The translations under genes and the position numbers were made by a program. Below are positions 1 through 7,065 of a stretch of DNA of 14,511 nucleotides, piece by piece. This DNA comes from Firmicutes bacterium UBA5286 (GTDB taxonomy: Bacteria; Bacillota; Proteinivoracia; UBA4975): positions 1 through 14,511 of the forward strand of contig DHSM01000027.1 of assembly GCA_002408465.1 (NCBI GenBank), in the 5' to 3' direction. A model generated the notes under the pieces. The model did not search any database. It was not told the DNA's origin and saw nothing but the letters and a program-made list of their open reading frames with translations. Numbering within the stretch: position 1 is the first letter of the stretch; the number at the start of each line of letters is the position of its first letter.

Positions 1-733
1 CCAACTTATGATTATCTTTAAGGGTAAAGCTGAGGGCATCGGTATGGCGGACTGCGTCGGCACGGTCAAACCCGTCCCATGCCACCTGCCAATTACAACA
101 GATATCCCCTTCCCCACTGGGATAATAGCCGATAATCTCAAGTTCATATTCGAGAGCCATGGGCTGGGGGCGGCTATCAAAAATAATATCCACCGAAAGC
201 AGCCCCTCTTCGACCCGCTGGAAAATATCCTGGGGTAGCAGGCAATAATACCGGGAGGTATCCTGGAAACATTCCTCGCTGAAGCCGGGCAAGAAATGGA
301 TTTCGGCGCCCTGCTCTATATCCAAATTGCGGTCTGCCTCAATTCTGGTCATAGCGACGATACTGCGTTCGCCACTAGATATTTGCAACCCCTCCACAGG
401 CTCTTGGTTATGTTTCAAGCTATCCGGGTCAAAGGCAAAATCCGCTTTGAGGCACACTTTGTCCAGGTAAGAGTATAGCGGGCCCCCTTCCCCGACAAAG
501 CGGTCAAAAATAGTGGCGGTGATATACAAATCCTCGGTTTTCTCACCCCTTTGATCGGCTACCACGCAAAGGATGGGAAGGCTGACCAAGGCCTCTTCCC
601 GCTTTTGCCTTTGCGTGCCTAATGATGCATTGAGATTCAAGAGGAGCAAGGAGAAGATTAGGCCAAGTGCAATTAAGACCATGGCCTGAAACTTCAGCCG
701 CCAAATCCGTCTGCCAACATAGGGCAATATCAT
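1..733 (-). CDS. Membrane protein with large external domain, probable second MacB/FtsX-type permease (3' end beyond window)
   Basis: The frame stays open from ATG 733 to the window edge (244 codons) with no stop, so the gene is truncated by the window. Residues about 14-34 form one hydrophobic membrane segment (MVLIALGLIFSLLLLN region) after a basic N-terminus. The rest is a polar, presumably extracytoplasmic domain. Its segment ELEIIGYYPSGEGD resembles the strand that precedes the 'G-Y/V' core in MacB periplasmic domains, as in the upstream gene. Cysteines are frequent, including a CC pair. The start ATG overlaps the upstream stop in an ATGA (730-733), preceded by a GGGGGAAAG ribosome site, so the two genes are coupled. 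By analogy with the neighbour I infer that an FtsX-like three-helix C-terminus follows outside the window. That part is not seen, so the permease assignment is tentative; it could also be a single-pass partner protein. Confidence 0.6.
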   Translation of the reverse strand, partial: MILPYVGRRIWRLKFQAMVLIALGLIFSLLLLNLNASLGTQRQKREEALVSLPILCVVADQRGEKTEDLYITATIFDRFVGEGGPLYSYLDKVCLKADFAFDPDSLKHNQEPVEGLQISSGERSIVAMTRIEADRNLDIEQGAEIHFLPGFSEECFQDTSRYYCLLPQDIFQRVEEGLLSVDIIFDSRPQPMALEYELEIIGYYPSGEGDICCNWQVAWDGFDRADAVRHTDALSFTLKDNHKL

Positions 734-2895
734 TTCTTTCCCCCGCTTTCCAGGAGAATGCGGGCACTGAGACGGGACTCCCTGATAGTTACAAGTACCG
801 CTACCAGCAGGATAACCAGACCTTGTGTAAGGACTATCAACAGGGGCAGGCGAGGGGAAATTTCAATCAGCTTCACTGCCGGGGCACCTTCGGGGAGTTC
901 TGGATCTGGACGTCCCTCAAATCCCGAGGCCCCCTCTTCGATGTTGCTATAAGCTTGATTCATCACCCTTAGGTAGGCAAAGTTCCCAGCTGTACCCCCG
1001 ATTGCCAGCCCGCAGAGGCTTAGAATCAGGATGAAGCTCAGCAGGAAGAAAAGCAGACGGCGGCGTTCCGCCCCCAGGGATACCATGATGCCCAAGACCG
1101 GCCGCAGTCCCCGGGTTAGCAAGAGAAAGAAGAAAACCATAACTACTACCCAGACCAGAGCGCTGATCAAGAGCAAACCTCCTGCCTGCCTATTCAACGT
1201 TTCCAATTGGGGCCTTACCCGGCTGTAGCCCTGGTCAAAGAACTGTATTTTCTGAGCCAGAATGGGATCCCCCAATTGTTCCAGGAAAGCCTGTTCATTA
1301 CCGTGCTTGAGGACAATAGAAAACATGCCGGCACGTTCTCCCAGGGCTCCTAAGCCTTTCTTATAATTCGGGCACTCGGGGATATTATCAGGTAACGCCT
1401 TGAGAGGGATAAAAACAGTATTGGGGCTAAAGGCATTGTAGTGCTCGTCCCAGGCCGGAGCGGAATAGATCCCGATTATACGGTAACCCTCAGACTCAGT
1501 AAATTCAGTAAAGTGAAAGGTAAACCCTCCAGGCTTGTAATAATCCTCCGAAACAAAGCTGTTGCACGTATACCCTGTTCGCTGAAAGGAGAGACTCAAT
1601 TGGTCGCCAAGGGCCAAACCATTTTCCCGCGCAAGGGCGGCGCTGATGACACAGACCTTGCTCCCAGTATCCGCTTCCTGGTCACTGAAGTTCCTTCCTT
1701 CAATAATATAGGCGTCCCCCTTGTTGAAGGAGGGCAGGGCATACAGATTAGAGGTGCTGATTACCGTGAGGCCGTGGATATTACGATTGCAATGTTTGAT
1801 CCATTCCACCCTGGGAGCGCCCTCTTCTGTGGTCAGGAAATCCTGAACGCTTCCCTCCAGTTTGATTCCTGGCGCGCCGTCAACGGACACCCATTTAATG
1901 CCAGAATCATGGTATGAAATCCCAAGGACGGCTGCCATCTCTTCAGTAAAGGGCACCGATCCCGGCTTAACTCTCGGATTAATCGAATTGTCAACCGACC
2001 CGGTTGCGAGATACCACTGAGCTTCTTCCGTCACTGCCCGGAGTCCGGTAGTGTAAATATCGTCAGGATCATAGGCCTTAGGGTATGTAGAAAATTGCAG
2101 AAAGTAATCCTCTCCCACAGTATAAGGGAGCTTAAAATCTGGACAAATATTCCAGGAATATAGTCTGTAGTACTTACAATCCCGAAAAACAGGGTGAAGA
2201 GCGGGAGATTGGCTATGATCTATCTCAAATATGGCTGCGTATTCCAGCTGCCCAACCCTTGAGCCCTCCATCAGCCACCAACAATCAATATCTCCGGTGA
2301 CTGGTGTAATTATCTCTGTTGACACGCACTTGCCAACCAAACAACTGGAGGACATTCCCTCAGCAAATTCCTTGTAATTATAGGCATCCCCGTGTTTGGA
2401 TATGAAAACCAGTTCCTCTATTCCCCCGGCCCTAAGCGCTCTCTCACGGCCTGTAGCAATATTTATATCCTCCAGGGGGTGAACTACGGTAGCAGCCTCG
2501 GGACAGTAGGCCCGACTACTCCGACGATCATCGATTTGTACTACCATTTCCATACCATCCACCTTGTCAAGGATAAGCTGATATGGATCAGGATTACTTT
2601 TATCCCTGGTCTCGATGAATTCTTCGCCCAAATCTTCGCCTGGCGCGATTATGATTGAATCAACACCACTGGGGAGTTGGATCCAAGCCTCGGCAGTAGA
2701 GCGCCAGAAATCCCTATCATCAATTGCGACAATGGTAGTATAGGCATTATCCACGTAAGCCAAATTCTCCCGGGAAGCATACCACTGACCAAAACCAACA
2801 GTAATGAATCCGATTACCATGGATAATAGCAGCACCCACAGTACACTTCGGTGTAAACTCCTACCGAGCTGCTTAAGGACGAACATAACTTGCAT
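730..2895 (-). CDS. MacB/FtsX-family ABC transporter permease-like protein, 721 aa
   Basis: Topology is that of type VII (MacB-like) ABC permeases: one membrane helix at about residues 17-37, a large external domain to about 570, then three helices at about 572-594, 614-634 and 684-705. The loop after the second helix holds VSLGAERRRLL (605-615), the typical FtsX coupling segment. The external domain ends in MacB-core features: IIEGRNFSD (397-405), VCVISAALARENGLALGDQLSL (about 414-435) and YRIIGIYSAP (471-480). It carries about eleven cysteines, unusual for the family and perhaps disulfide-bonded. This family uses an external ATPase to drive mechanotransmission or export; no ATPase is seen here. 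I chose ATG 2895 because GGGGGT lies 8 bases upstream; the in-frame GTG at 2910 has no ribosome site and would itself encode that motif. It overlaps the next gene by 4 bases (ATGA). The substrate is unknown. Confidence 0.8.
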   Translation of the reverse strand: MQVMFVLKQLGRSLHRSVLWVLLLSMVIGFITVGFGQWYASRENLAYVDNAYTTIVAIDDRDFWRSTAEAWIQLPSGVDSIIIAPGEDLGEEFIETRDKSNPDPYQLILDKVDGMEMVVQIDDRRSSRAYCPEAATVVHPLEDINIATGRERALRAGGIEELVFISKHGDAYNYKEFAEGMSSSCLVGKCVSTEIITPVTGDIDCWWLMEGSRVGQLEYAAIFEIDHSQSPALHPVFRDCKYYRLYSWNICPDFKLPYTVGEDYFLQFSTYPKAYDPDDIYTTGLRAVTEEAQWYLATGSVDNSINPRVKPGSVPFTEEMAAVLGISYHDSGIKWVSVDGAPGIKLEGSVQDFLTTEEGAPRVEWIKHCNRNIHGLTVISTSNLYALPSFNKGDAYIIEGRNFSDQEADTGSKVCVISAALARENGLALGDQLSLSFQRTGYTCNSFVSEDYYKPGGFTFHFTEFTESEGYRIIGIYSAPAWDEHYNAFSPNTVFIPLKALPDNIPECPNYKKGLGALGERAGMFSIVLKHGNEQAFLEQLGDPILAQKIQFFDQGYSRVRPQLETLNRQAGGLLLISALVWVVVMVFFFLLLTRGLRPVLGIMVSLGAERRRLLFFLLSFILILSLCGLAIGGTAGNFAYLRVMNQAYSNIEEGASGFEGRPDPELPEGAPAVKLIEISPRLPLLIVLTQGLVILLVAVLVTIRESRLSARILLESGGKK

Positions 2896-2945
2896 TACAT
2901 CGACCCCCACGAATCTATATCATTTTGTTATCATGACAATACTAC

Positions 2946-2974
2946 ACACTACCCAAGGCGCAACTAGCGGTCAA
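2946..2974 (-). promoter_or_regulatory. Weak candidate promoter for the permease pair
   Basis: On the minus strand TTGACC is followed after 17 bases by TAGTGT. The -35 is good and the -10 poor (3 of 6). Transcription would start near 2940, leaving a leader of about 45 bases. The alternative is read-through from the secreted-protein gene upstream. Confidence 0.25.
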
Positions 2975-3000
2975 CTTCGCATGTCTCTAACAGATGAAGG

Positions 3001-3043
3001 AAGCCCCCCTGAGAAAACCTTGATGCAAGTTCGGTGAGGGCTT
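3001..3043. repeat. Inverted repeat / hairpin upstream of the permease genes
   Basis: AAGCCC (3001-3006) pairs with GGGCTT (3038-3043), and an inner CTTG-CAT-CAAG stem can stack inside it. It lies between the secreted-protein gene and the permease pair. Neither strand shows a T-run after the stem, so it is not a clear intrinsic terminator. It could be an attenuator, a protein-binding site or a weak terminator for the 3124-3534 gene. Confidence 0.4.
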
Positions 3044-3123
3044 CTGTCAGGAATTTGGCAGCAGAGTATGAAAATCACCCTATAAAGGAACCAAAGATTG
3101 AATTAGCTTAGAATCTGTAAAAC

Positions 3124-3534
3124 TTAATAAGGTAATGGTATTACCGAATAGGGATAAACACAGGGATTGCCTGAACACTGATAGGTAATAACTTTGCTGT
3201 AATCGCAGTACCTACAGCTTTCACGCATTTCATGGGTGTGGGTGCCGTGCACATGGCCAATGTCAGTTTTCCATATTGAATGGGGAAATTTCCAACTCCC
3301 CTGCTCAATCTGTACTGCCCCACATTCACAACGCGACTCACGTGCCCCTGTGATTATGTGACCTGAATCATCAAATGAGGTAATATTTCCAACATACTGG
3401 TATGGGACAAATTCATGAACGTGAGACAGCTCATGCACTGCATGGGCAGTTAAGGGTACGGACAACATAATTACCATCAAACTAACTGAGAAAATAAACC
3501 AAATTGCCAATCTCCGCTTCACCAGCTTACACAT
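3124..3534 (-). CDS. Small secreted His/Cys-rich protein, unknown function
   Basis: The 136-aa product starts with a basic stretch (KLVKRR) and a hydrophobic core at about 9-28, ending LTAHA, a good type I signal peptidase site after residue 32. The mature part (about 104 aa) has ten histidines and six cysteines: C69-x-C71, C107-x2-C110, C120 and C125. A dense HVHGTHTH block lies at 94-101. Two related units appear: H-x-H near 38-40 leading to RES-R-C-E-C-G (66-72), and H-x-H near 99-101 leading to RES-C-R-Y-C (104-110). This suggests a diverged tandem repeat of a metal- or zinc-binding knuckle. I do not recognise a named family. Start: AAGG abuts the ATG with almost no spacing, so GTG at codon 5 is an alternative; a TGA just upstream rules out an earlier start. 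The gene has its own promoter (3642-3670) and is visibly AT-richer than dnaE. Metal binding is inferred only from composition. Confidence 0.7.
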   Translation of the reverse strand: MCKLVKRRLAIWFIFSVSLMVIMLSVPLTAHAVHELSHVHEFVPYQYVGNITSFDDSGHIITGARESRCECGAVQIEQGSWKFPHSIWKTDIGHVHGTHTHEMRESCRYCDYSKVITYQCSGNPCVYPYSVIPLPY

Positions 3535-3629
3535 CCTTCAATTTTTTGCTTTTGTTCCTTTCGACCTTAACGGGTGAACGACATACCGCTGCCAAATCAC
3601 ATTTCATAAACTCAGGCTACTCTCATACT

Positions 3630-3818
3630 TCACAAAAAGTTACTATAACTCATTTTGTATGCCTTGCCAAAAGCGAACAATACGGCATGCCCCTCGCACG
3701 GAACTTTCTGCCACTCAATAATTTGCAAATATATTATTCTACATGAAAGTCTAAAATCACAGCTATTACCCAATATACTATATTCTACAACTATGGGAAC
3801 GTCTCCTTTTTTTTCCAT
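3630..3818 (-). CDS. Doubtful 62-aa ORF abutting the DUF6504-like gene
   Basis: The ATG at 3818 shares one base with the stop of the preceding gene (TAATG), an arrangement often used for translational coupling. The product begins MEKKGDVPIVVEY and has four cysteines, but shows no recognisable domain. Against it: no clear ribosome site before this ATG, an abrupt change to AT-rich sequence, and the promoter of the next gene lies within its 3' part. The rest of this intergenic stretch (3535-3629) holds only the leader of the next gene. I think it is probably not a gene. Confidence 0.15.
   Translation of the reverse strand: MEKKGDVPIVVEYSILGNSCDFRLSCRIIYLQIIEWQKVPCEGHAVLFAFGKAYKMSYSNFL
3642..3670 (-). 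promoter_or_regulatory. Sigma-A-type promoter for the secreted His/Cys-rich protein
   Basis: Minus-strand TTGGCA (3665-3670), exactly 17 bases, then TATAGT (3642-3647); each hexamer matches consensus at 5 of 6. The start point would be near 3635, giving an untranslated leader of about 100 bases before ATG 3534. Parts of that leader can fold (GTTC/GAAC pairing around 3555-3580), but I recognise no riboswitch class. Confidence 0.6.
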
Positions 3819-4054
3819 TACATTTTGTCCAGCTGCCACCAGCCTGACTGGGGGAAGTAGCTGAGCTGGGCCAGCCGGCTGCCGGTCTCCACCAGAAACA
3901 CCTGGACCTGTTCTTCCAGGAGGGCAAACTGTTGCCAAGTCCTGACCACCTTTTGCACCGGCCAACGCCGGCCCCGCCAGCTAAATTCCAGGGGCCGGAC
4001 ATTAGCGCCGTCAAAACAGGCAACTACCTGTACCTTTTGCTCCAGCAGCTTCAT
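3818..4054 (-). CDS. 78-aa DUF6504-like protein coupled to DnaE
   Basis: This small basic protein has the pattern RPLEFSWRGRRWPVQKVVRTW (20-40) followed by strands ending LSYFPQSGWWQLDKM (64-78). It matches my recollection of the DUF6504 family: an 'R-P-x-x-F-x-W-x-G-R-x-Y/W-x-V' opening and an aromatic closing strand. In other bacteria such proteins sit beside error-prone DnaE/ImuB genes. Fold prediction would be a small beta-barrel. The ATG at 4054 overlaps the dnaE stop in an ATGA, and a perfect-looking GGAAGGAG ribosome site lies 10 bases upstream inside dnaE. The two proteins are therefore made together, and this one inherits the SOS promoter. A role as accessory factor to the polymerase is inferred from context; the molecular function is unknown. 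The assignment rests on pattern memory, not a search. Confidence 0.7.
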   Translation of the reverse strand: MKLLEQKVQVVACFDGANVRPLEFSWRGRRWPVQKVVRTWQQFALLEEQVQVFLVETGSRLAQLSYFPQSGWWQLDKM

Positions 4055-6969
4055 CGCGCCAACACTCCTTCCAGAGGACGCAGTTCTACCTCCTCTAAAC
4101 TTCCCTGAGCGACTCTGCCCCGGGCCCATACCCAGAAAGCGGGGACGGGCCCGTCATATTTCACCTGCACCTGAGTACTGAAGTCATCCAAGGTGATTTT
4201 GCCGTAGCGGCGGTTGGCCACCGCTGCCACCACCGCCACCGGCCGCCCCGGAGGCAGTTTGCTTATATCCGCAGCTTGCACCCGGGTCAGATCCCAAGGG
4301 GGCTGCCGTTGTTCCAGCCAATCCCGGTTGAGAATGAGCCCCAAGCTGGCGAACGCTGCCGCCGCCTTCTGATCGGGGCTGAGGTCCGGCAAGTCCGGAA
4401 GCCAGAGTTCCCTGGTTTCCTGCACCTGCCCCAGCAAGTCTTCCTCGGGAAATGCTGTCGCCAGCAGGGGCAGAGCTGCCAAAAGCTTGCGCCGGTTGGG
4501 TTCCAGACAGTCCAGGGCTCCTGCCTGAACCAGTCCCCGCAAGGCAGCTTCACTGGGCTGCCAGCGGCTCAGAAGATCCCGCAGGCTGCCAAACTGCTGA
4601 CCTCCCCGGACTGCAACTAGCCTGCTTCCTTCAGCCCCCAGCCCCTTGACATAATCCAGGCCCAGGCGAATAGCATTTTTGCCCTCCACGCAAGTGGCGA
4701 CAGCGCTCTTGTTTACGCAGGGGGGCAGCACCGAAATCCCCAGGCGGACGGCCTCATTCACATAAGTCTGGGGCGGGTAATAGCCCATGCGGGTGGTCAG
4801 CTGAGCGGCGCAGAGCTGGGCAGGCCAGTGGGCCTTGAGAAAAACGGCGGCCATAGCCAAGTGTCCGTAAGCGGCGCTGTGGGCCCGGTTAAAGGCATAG
4901 CCTGAAAACTCCACCAATATATTCAGCAGCTCCCGGGCCAGCTTGGCAGTATAGCCCCGCTTTTCCGCCCGGCTACAAAATTCCCGGGTAATCTCCTCCA
5001 TATCCTCCCGCCGGTGCTTGGCCACCGCCCGCCGCAGCATGTCGGCCTCGGCCAAATTGTATCCGGCTATGACCTGGGCCACCTGCATGACCTGCTCCTG
5101 GTAGAGCAGCACCCCGTAGGTGTCCTCCAGCACCGGCTTCAGGTCTGGATGCCAATATTCCACCGGTTCCCGGCCGTTGCGGCGCTGGACATAGCGCTCC
5201 ACCATCCCGGCCTGCCAAGGACCGGGCCGGTACAGGGAGAGCAGGGCAATGACATCTTCTAAACCCTGAGGCTGCAGACGCCGCATCAGGTTGCGCATGC
5301 CCTCGCTTTCCAATTGAAAGCAACCCAGGGTCTCTCCCTGCTGCAACAGTTTTAGGGCGGCAGGGTCCTTGGGGCTGTAGGCAGCTGCTACCCGCTGCCT
5401 ACCTACCTCCTCCGCCACCTGCTGGTTGACTGTCAGCCCCCGCACCGCCAGCAGGTCTATCTTCAGGAGACCCATGGCCTCCACTCCGTCCTTGTCCCAC
5501 TGGGAGCAGATGTCGCCACCGCTGGAGCGCTGCAGGGGCACCAGCTGGTCCAGAGGAAAAGGGGTAATCAGAAGACCCGCCGGGTGGACAGAGGTGTGCC
5601 GCACCCGTCCCTCCAGCTGGGCAGCCAGGGCAAACCAGCGCTGCCAGGGTTTGCAGGCAGCCTGAGCCGCCAACTTGGGATTAGCCTGCAGAATACCCGC
5701 CAAACTGCCATAAGCCGGGACCCGGCGGCAGAGGGCGTCAATTTCCCGTTTAGGCAGCCCCAAAGCTCGGCCGGCATCCCGCAAACTGCCCCGGGAGCCA
5801 AAGGTGCTGTAGGAAGCAATCTGGCAGGTATGGTCCCGGCCATAGCGCTGAATTGCATAGGCAAAGACTTCATTCCGGCGCAAATAGCAAAAATCCATGT
5901 CGATATCCGGCAGGCTCACCCGGCCGGGGTTGAGAAAGCGCTCGAAATACAGATTAAAGGCCAGGGGGTCCACCCGGGTGATATCCAGCAGGTAGGCGAC
6001 GATGCTGCCCCCGGCGGAGCCCCGGCCGGGGCCCACGGCAATGCCCTGGCCCCGGGCAAAGCGCACCAGGTCCCAGCAAATGAGAAAGTACGCACTAAAA
6101 CCCATGGCCTCGATGACCTTTAGCTCCCTGTCCAGGCGCTGCCGGGCTTCCCCCTTATCCCGGGGATAGCGGCGGCTGAGCCCCCGCTGACACAAATACC
6201 GCAGGAACTTTTGGTCATCTTCGCCAAAGCGAGGCAGGTGGATTTTGCCCAAGGGCAGCTCTCCCCCCGCCTGTTCCGCCAGTGTTTCTGCCCCGGCGAT
6301 AGCCTGGGGCCAGGAGGAAAAGATGGCCGCCATTTCCGATGGCGGCAACAGCAGCCCCTCAGTTGCAGCAGGAGCCGTGGGGGCCAGCATGGCCAAAGCT
6401 TGGAAAGCCAGCTGCTGTTTGGGCTCCAGCCAGCGCACAGCCGGACAAGCGGCGACGCCGGCTGCAACAGCCCGGGCTAATTCCCGAATGAGGGGCCACA
6501 TGTGTTGATCCCGGCCGGCAGCCAGCCAAAAATCCCCTCCCGCAAGGGCTTTTAATTCCCGAGCAAGTTTCAAAGCTGTTGCCTGCTCACCTCGGCTCAG
6601 ACAGCCATAGATAGCGCTGTCTTCACCGGCCAAAACCAGCAGTTTCCGTCCTGCCAGGCGCTGGCGGGCAGCCTCCCCGGCCAGGGCGGCATCATTGACC
6701 GCCGTGACTAAGGGCGCCAGCTGACAATCACGTTTCAAAAGCAGGATCAGTCTTCCCTGACCGGCGACCCTTGCCGTCGCCCCCAGCAGCGGCCGCACTC
6801 CCGCCTCCCGGGCGGCAGTGACGAATTCCACCAGGCCATGGAGTGAATCCACATCGGTCAATGCCAGCTCCCGGTAACCCATAGCCGCCGCGGCCCGCAC
6901 CAGCTCGGCCGGGGCAGGGACAGCCTGCAAAAAGCTGAAATGACTGTAGGTGCAGAGCAACGGCAGCAT
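4051..6969 (-). CDS. dnaE: DNA polymerase III alpha subunit, short SOS-regulated DnaE (DnaE2/ImuC-like), 972 aa
   Basis: C-family replicative/translesion polymerase. Order of domains: degenerate PHP (1 to about 200); palm with GPGRGSAGG (313-321) and PDIDMDF (354-360); third catalytic motif LLKIDLL (501-507); fingers including RPGPWQAGM (581-589) and YAFNRAHSAAYG (691-702); helix-hairpin-helix near 773-830; and a short C-terminal OB fold (about 905-960). The catalytic aspartates D355, D357 and D505 are all present. The PHP metal site is eroded: the usual H-x-H is C6-T-Y8 and the next motif reads TDVDS instead of TDHGN. At 972 aa it is shorter than DnaE1 (about 1,100 or more), and no tau-binding C-terminus is seen. 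ATG 6969 is chosen because GGAGGT sits 6 bases upstream and the longer frame would run through the promoter and LexA box. It is coupled (ATGA) to a DUF6504-like gene. Inducible translesion synthesis is inferred from the LexA site and this partner. Confidence 0.92.
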   Translation of the reverse strand: MLPLLCTYSHFSFLQAVPAPAELVRAAAAMGYRELALTDVDSLHGLVEFVTAAREAGVRPLLGATARVAGQGRLILLLKRDCQLAPLVTAVNDAALAGEAARQRLAGRKLLVLAGEDSAIYGCLSRGEQATALKLARELKALAGGDFWLAAGRDQHMWPLIRELARAVAAGVAACPAVRWLEPKQQLAFQALAMLAPTAPAATEGLLLPPSEMAAIFSSWPQAIAGAETLAEQAGGELPLGKIHLPRFGEDDQKFLRYLCQRGLSRRYPRDKGEARQRLDRELKVIEAMGFSAYFLICWDLVRFARGQGIAVGPGRGSAGGSIVAYLLDITRVDPLAFNLYFERFLNPGRVSLPDIDMDFCYLRRNEVFAYAIQRYGRDHTCQIASYSTFGSRGSLRDAGRALGLPKREIDALCRRVPAYGSLAGILQANPKLAAQAACKPWQRWFALAAQLEGRVRHTSVHPAGLLITPFPLDQLVPLQRSSGGDICSQWDKDGVEAMGLLKIDLLAVRGLTVNQQVAEEVGRQRVAAAYSPKDPAALKLLQQGETLGCFQLESEGMRNLMRRLQPQGLEDVIALLSLYRPGPWQAGMVERYVQRRNGREPVEYWHPDLKPVLEDTYGVLLYQEQVMQVAQVIAGYNLAEADMLRRAVAKHRREDMEEITREFCSRAEKRGYTAKLARELLNILVEFSGYAFNRAHSAAYGHLAMAAVFLKAHWPAQLCAAQLTTRMGYYPPQTYVNEAVRLGISVLPPCVNKSAVATCVEGKNAIRLGLDYVKGLGAEGSRLVAVRGGQQFGSLRDLLSRWQPSEAALRGLVQAGALDCLEPNRRKLLAALPLLATAFPEEDLLGQVQETRELWLPDLPDLSPDQKAAAAFASLGLILNRDWLEQRQPPWDLTRVQAADISKLPPGRPVAVVAAVANRRYGKITLDDFSTQVQVKYDGPVPAFWVWARGRVAQGSLEEVELRPLEGVLAR

Positions 6970-6980
6970 AGAAGCACCTC

Positions 6981-6994
6981 CGAACATATGTTTG
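6981..6994. promoter_or_regulatory. LexA/DinR SOS box upstream of dnaE
   Basis: CGAACATATGTTTG fits the Bacillus-type SOS box CGAAC-RNRY-GTTYG at every position. It lies between the -10 hexamer and the ribosome binding site of dnaE, so bound LexA would block initiation or promoter clearance. No lexA or recA gene is in the window. Confidence 0.85.
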
Positions 6995-7000
6995 TACCTT

Positions 7001-7030
7001 ATTATGCCATGAGACATGCCCCGGAGTCAA
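7001..7030 (-). promoter_or_regulatory. Promoter of the dnaE operon
   Basis: Minus-strand TTGACT (7025-7030), 18 bases, CATAAT (7001-7006); each hexamer matches at 5 of 6. The predicted start point falls at or just before the LexA box. It follows directly after the terminator of the MFS operon, so dnaE is an independent transcription unit. Confidence 0.65.
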
Positions 7031-7044
7031 AGGGCAGGAAATGG

Positions 7045-7065
7045 AAAAACCGCCTTTCGACGGTT
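7045..7065 (-). terminator. Intrinsic terminator of the RHH-MFS operon
   Basis: Minus strand: AACCG, loop TCGAAAGG, CGGTT followed by TTT. The left arm overlaps the last bases of the MFS stop codon. The stem is short (5 bp), but the position between two operons supports the call. Confidence 0.65.

Noticed and set aside
1441..1917. 158-aa plus-strand frame inside the permease gene
   Set aside because: It is opposite a protein with clear MacB-type core motifs. It has no ribosome site and no domain.
3535..3635. Possible c-di-GMP or metal riboswitch in the leader of the secreted-protein gene
   Set aside because: I could not match the conserved cores of any riboswitch class I know; only short pairings are visible.
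5568..6123. Open frames of 100-180 codons inside dnaE on both strands
   Set aside because: GC-rich codon-position bias in dnaE keeps other frames open. The translations are low-complexity with no recognisable domain.
6970..7017. Longer dnaE start giving a 988-aa protein
   Set aside because: The extra codons would translate the -10 region, LexA box and ribosome site. GGAGGT is placed exactly for ATG 6969.
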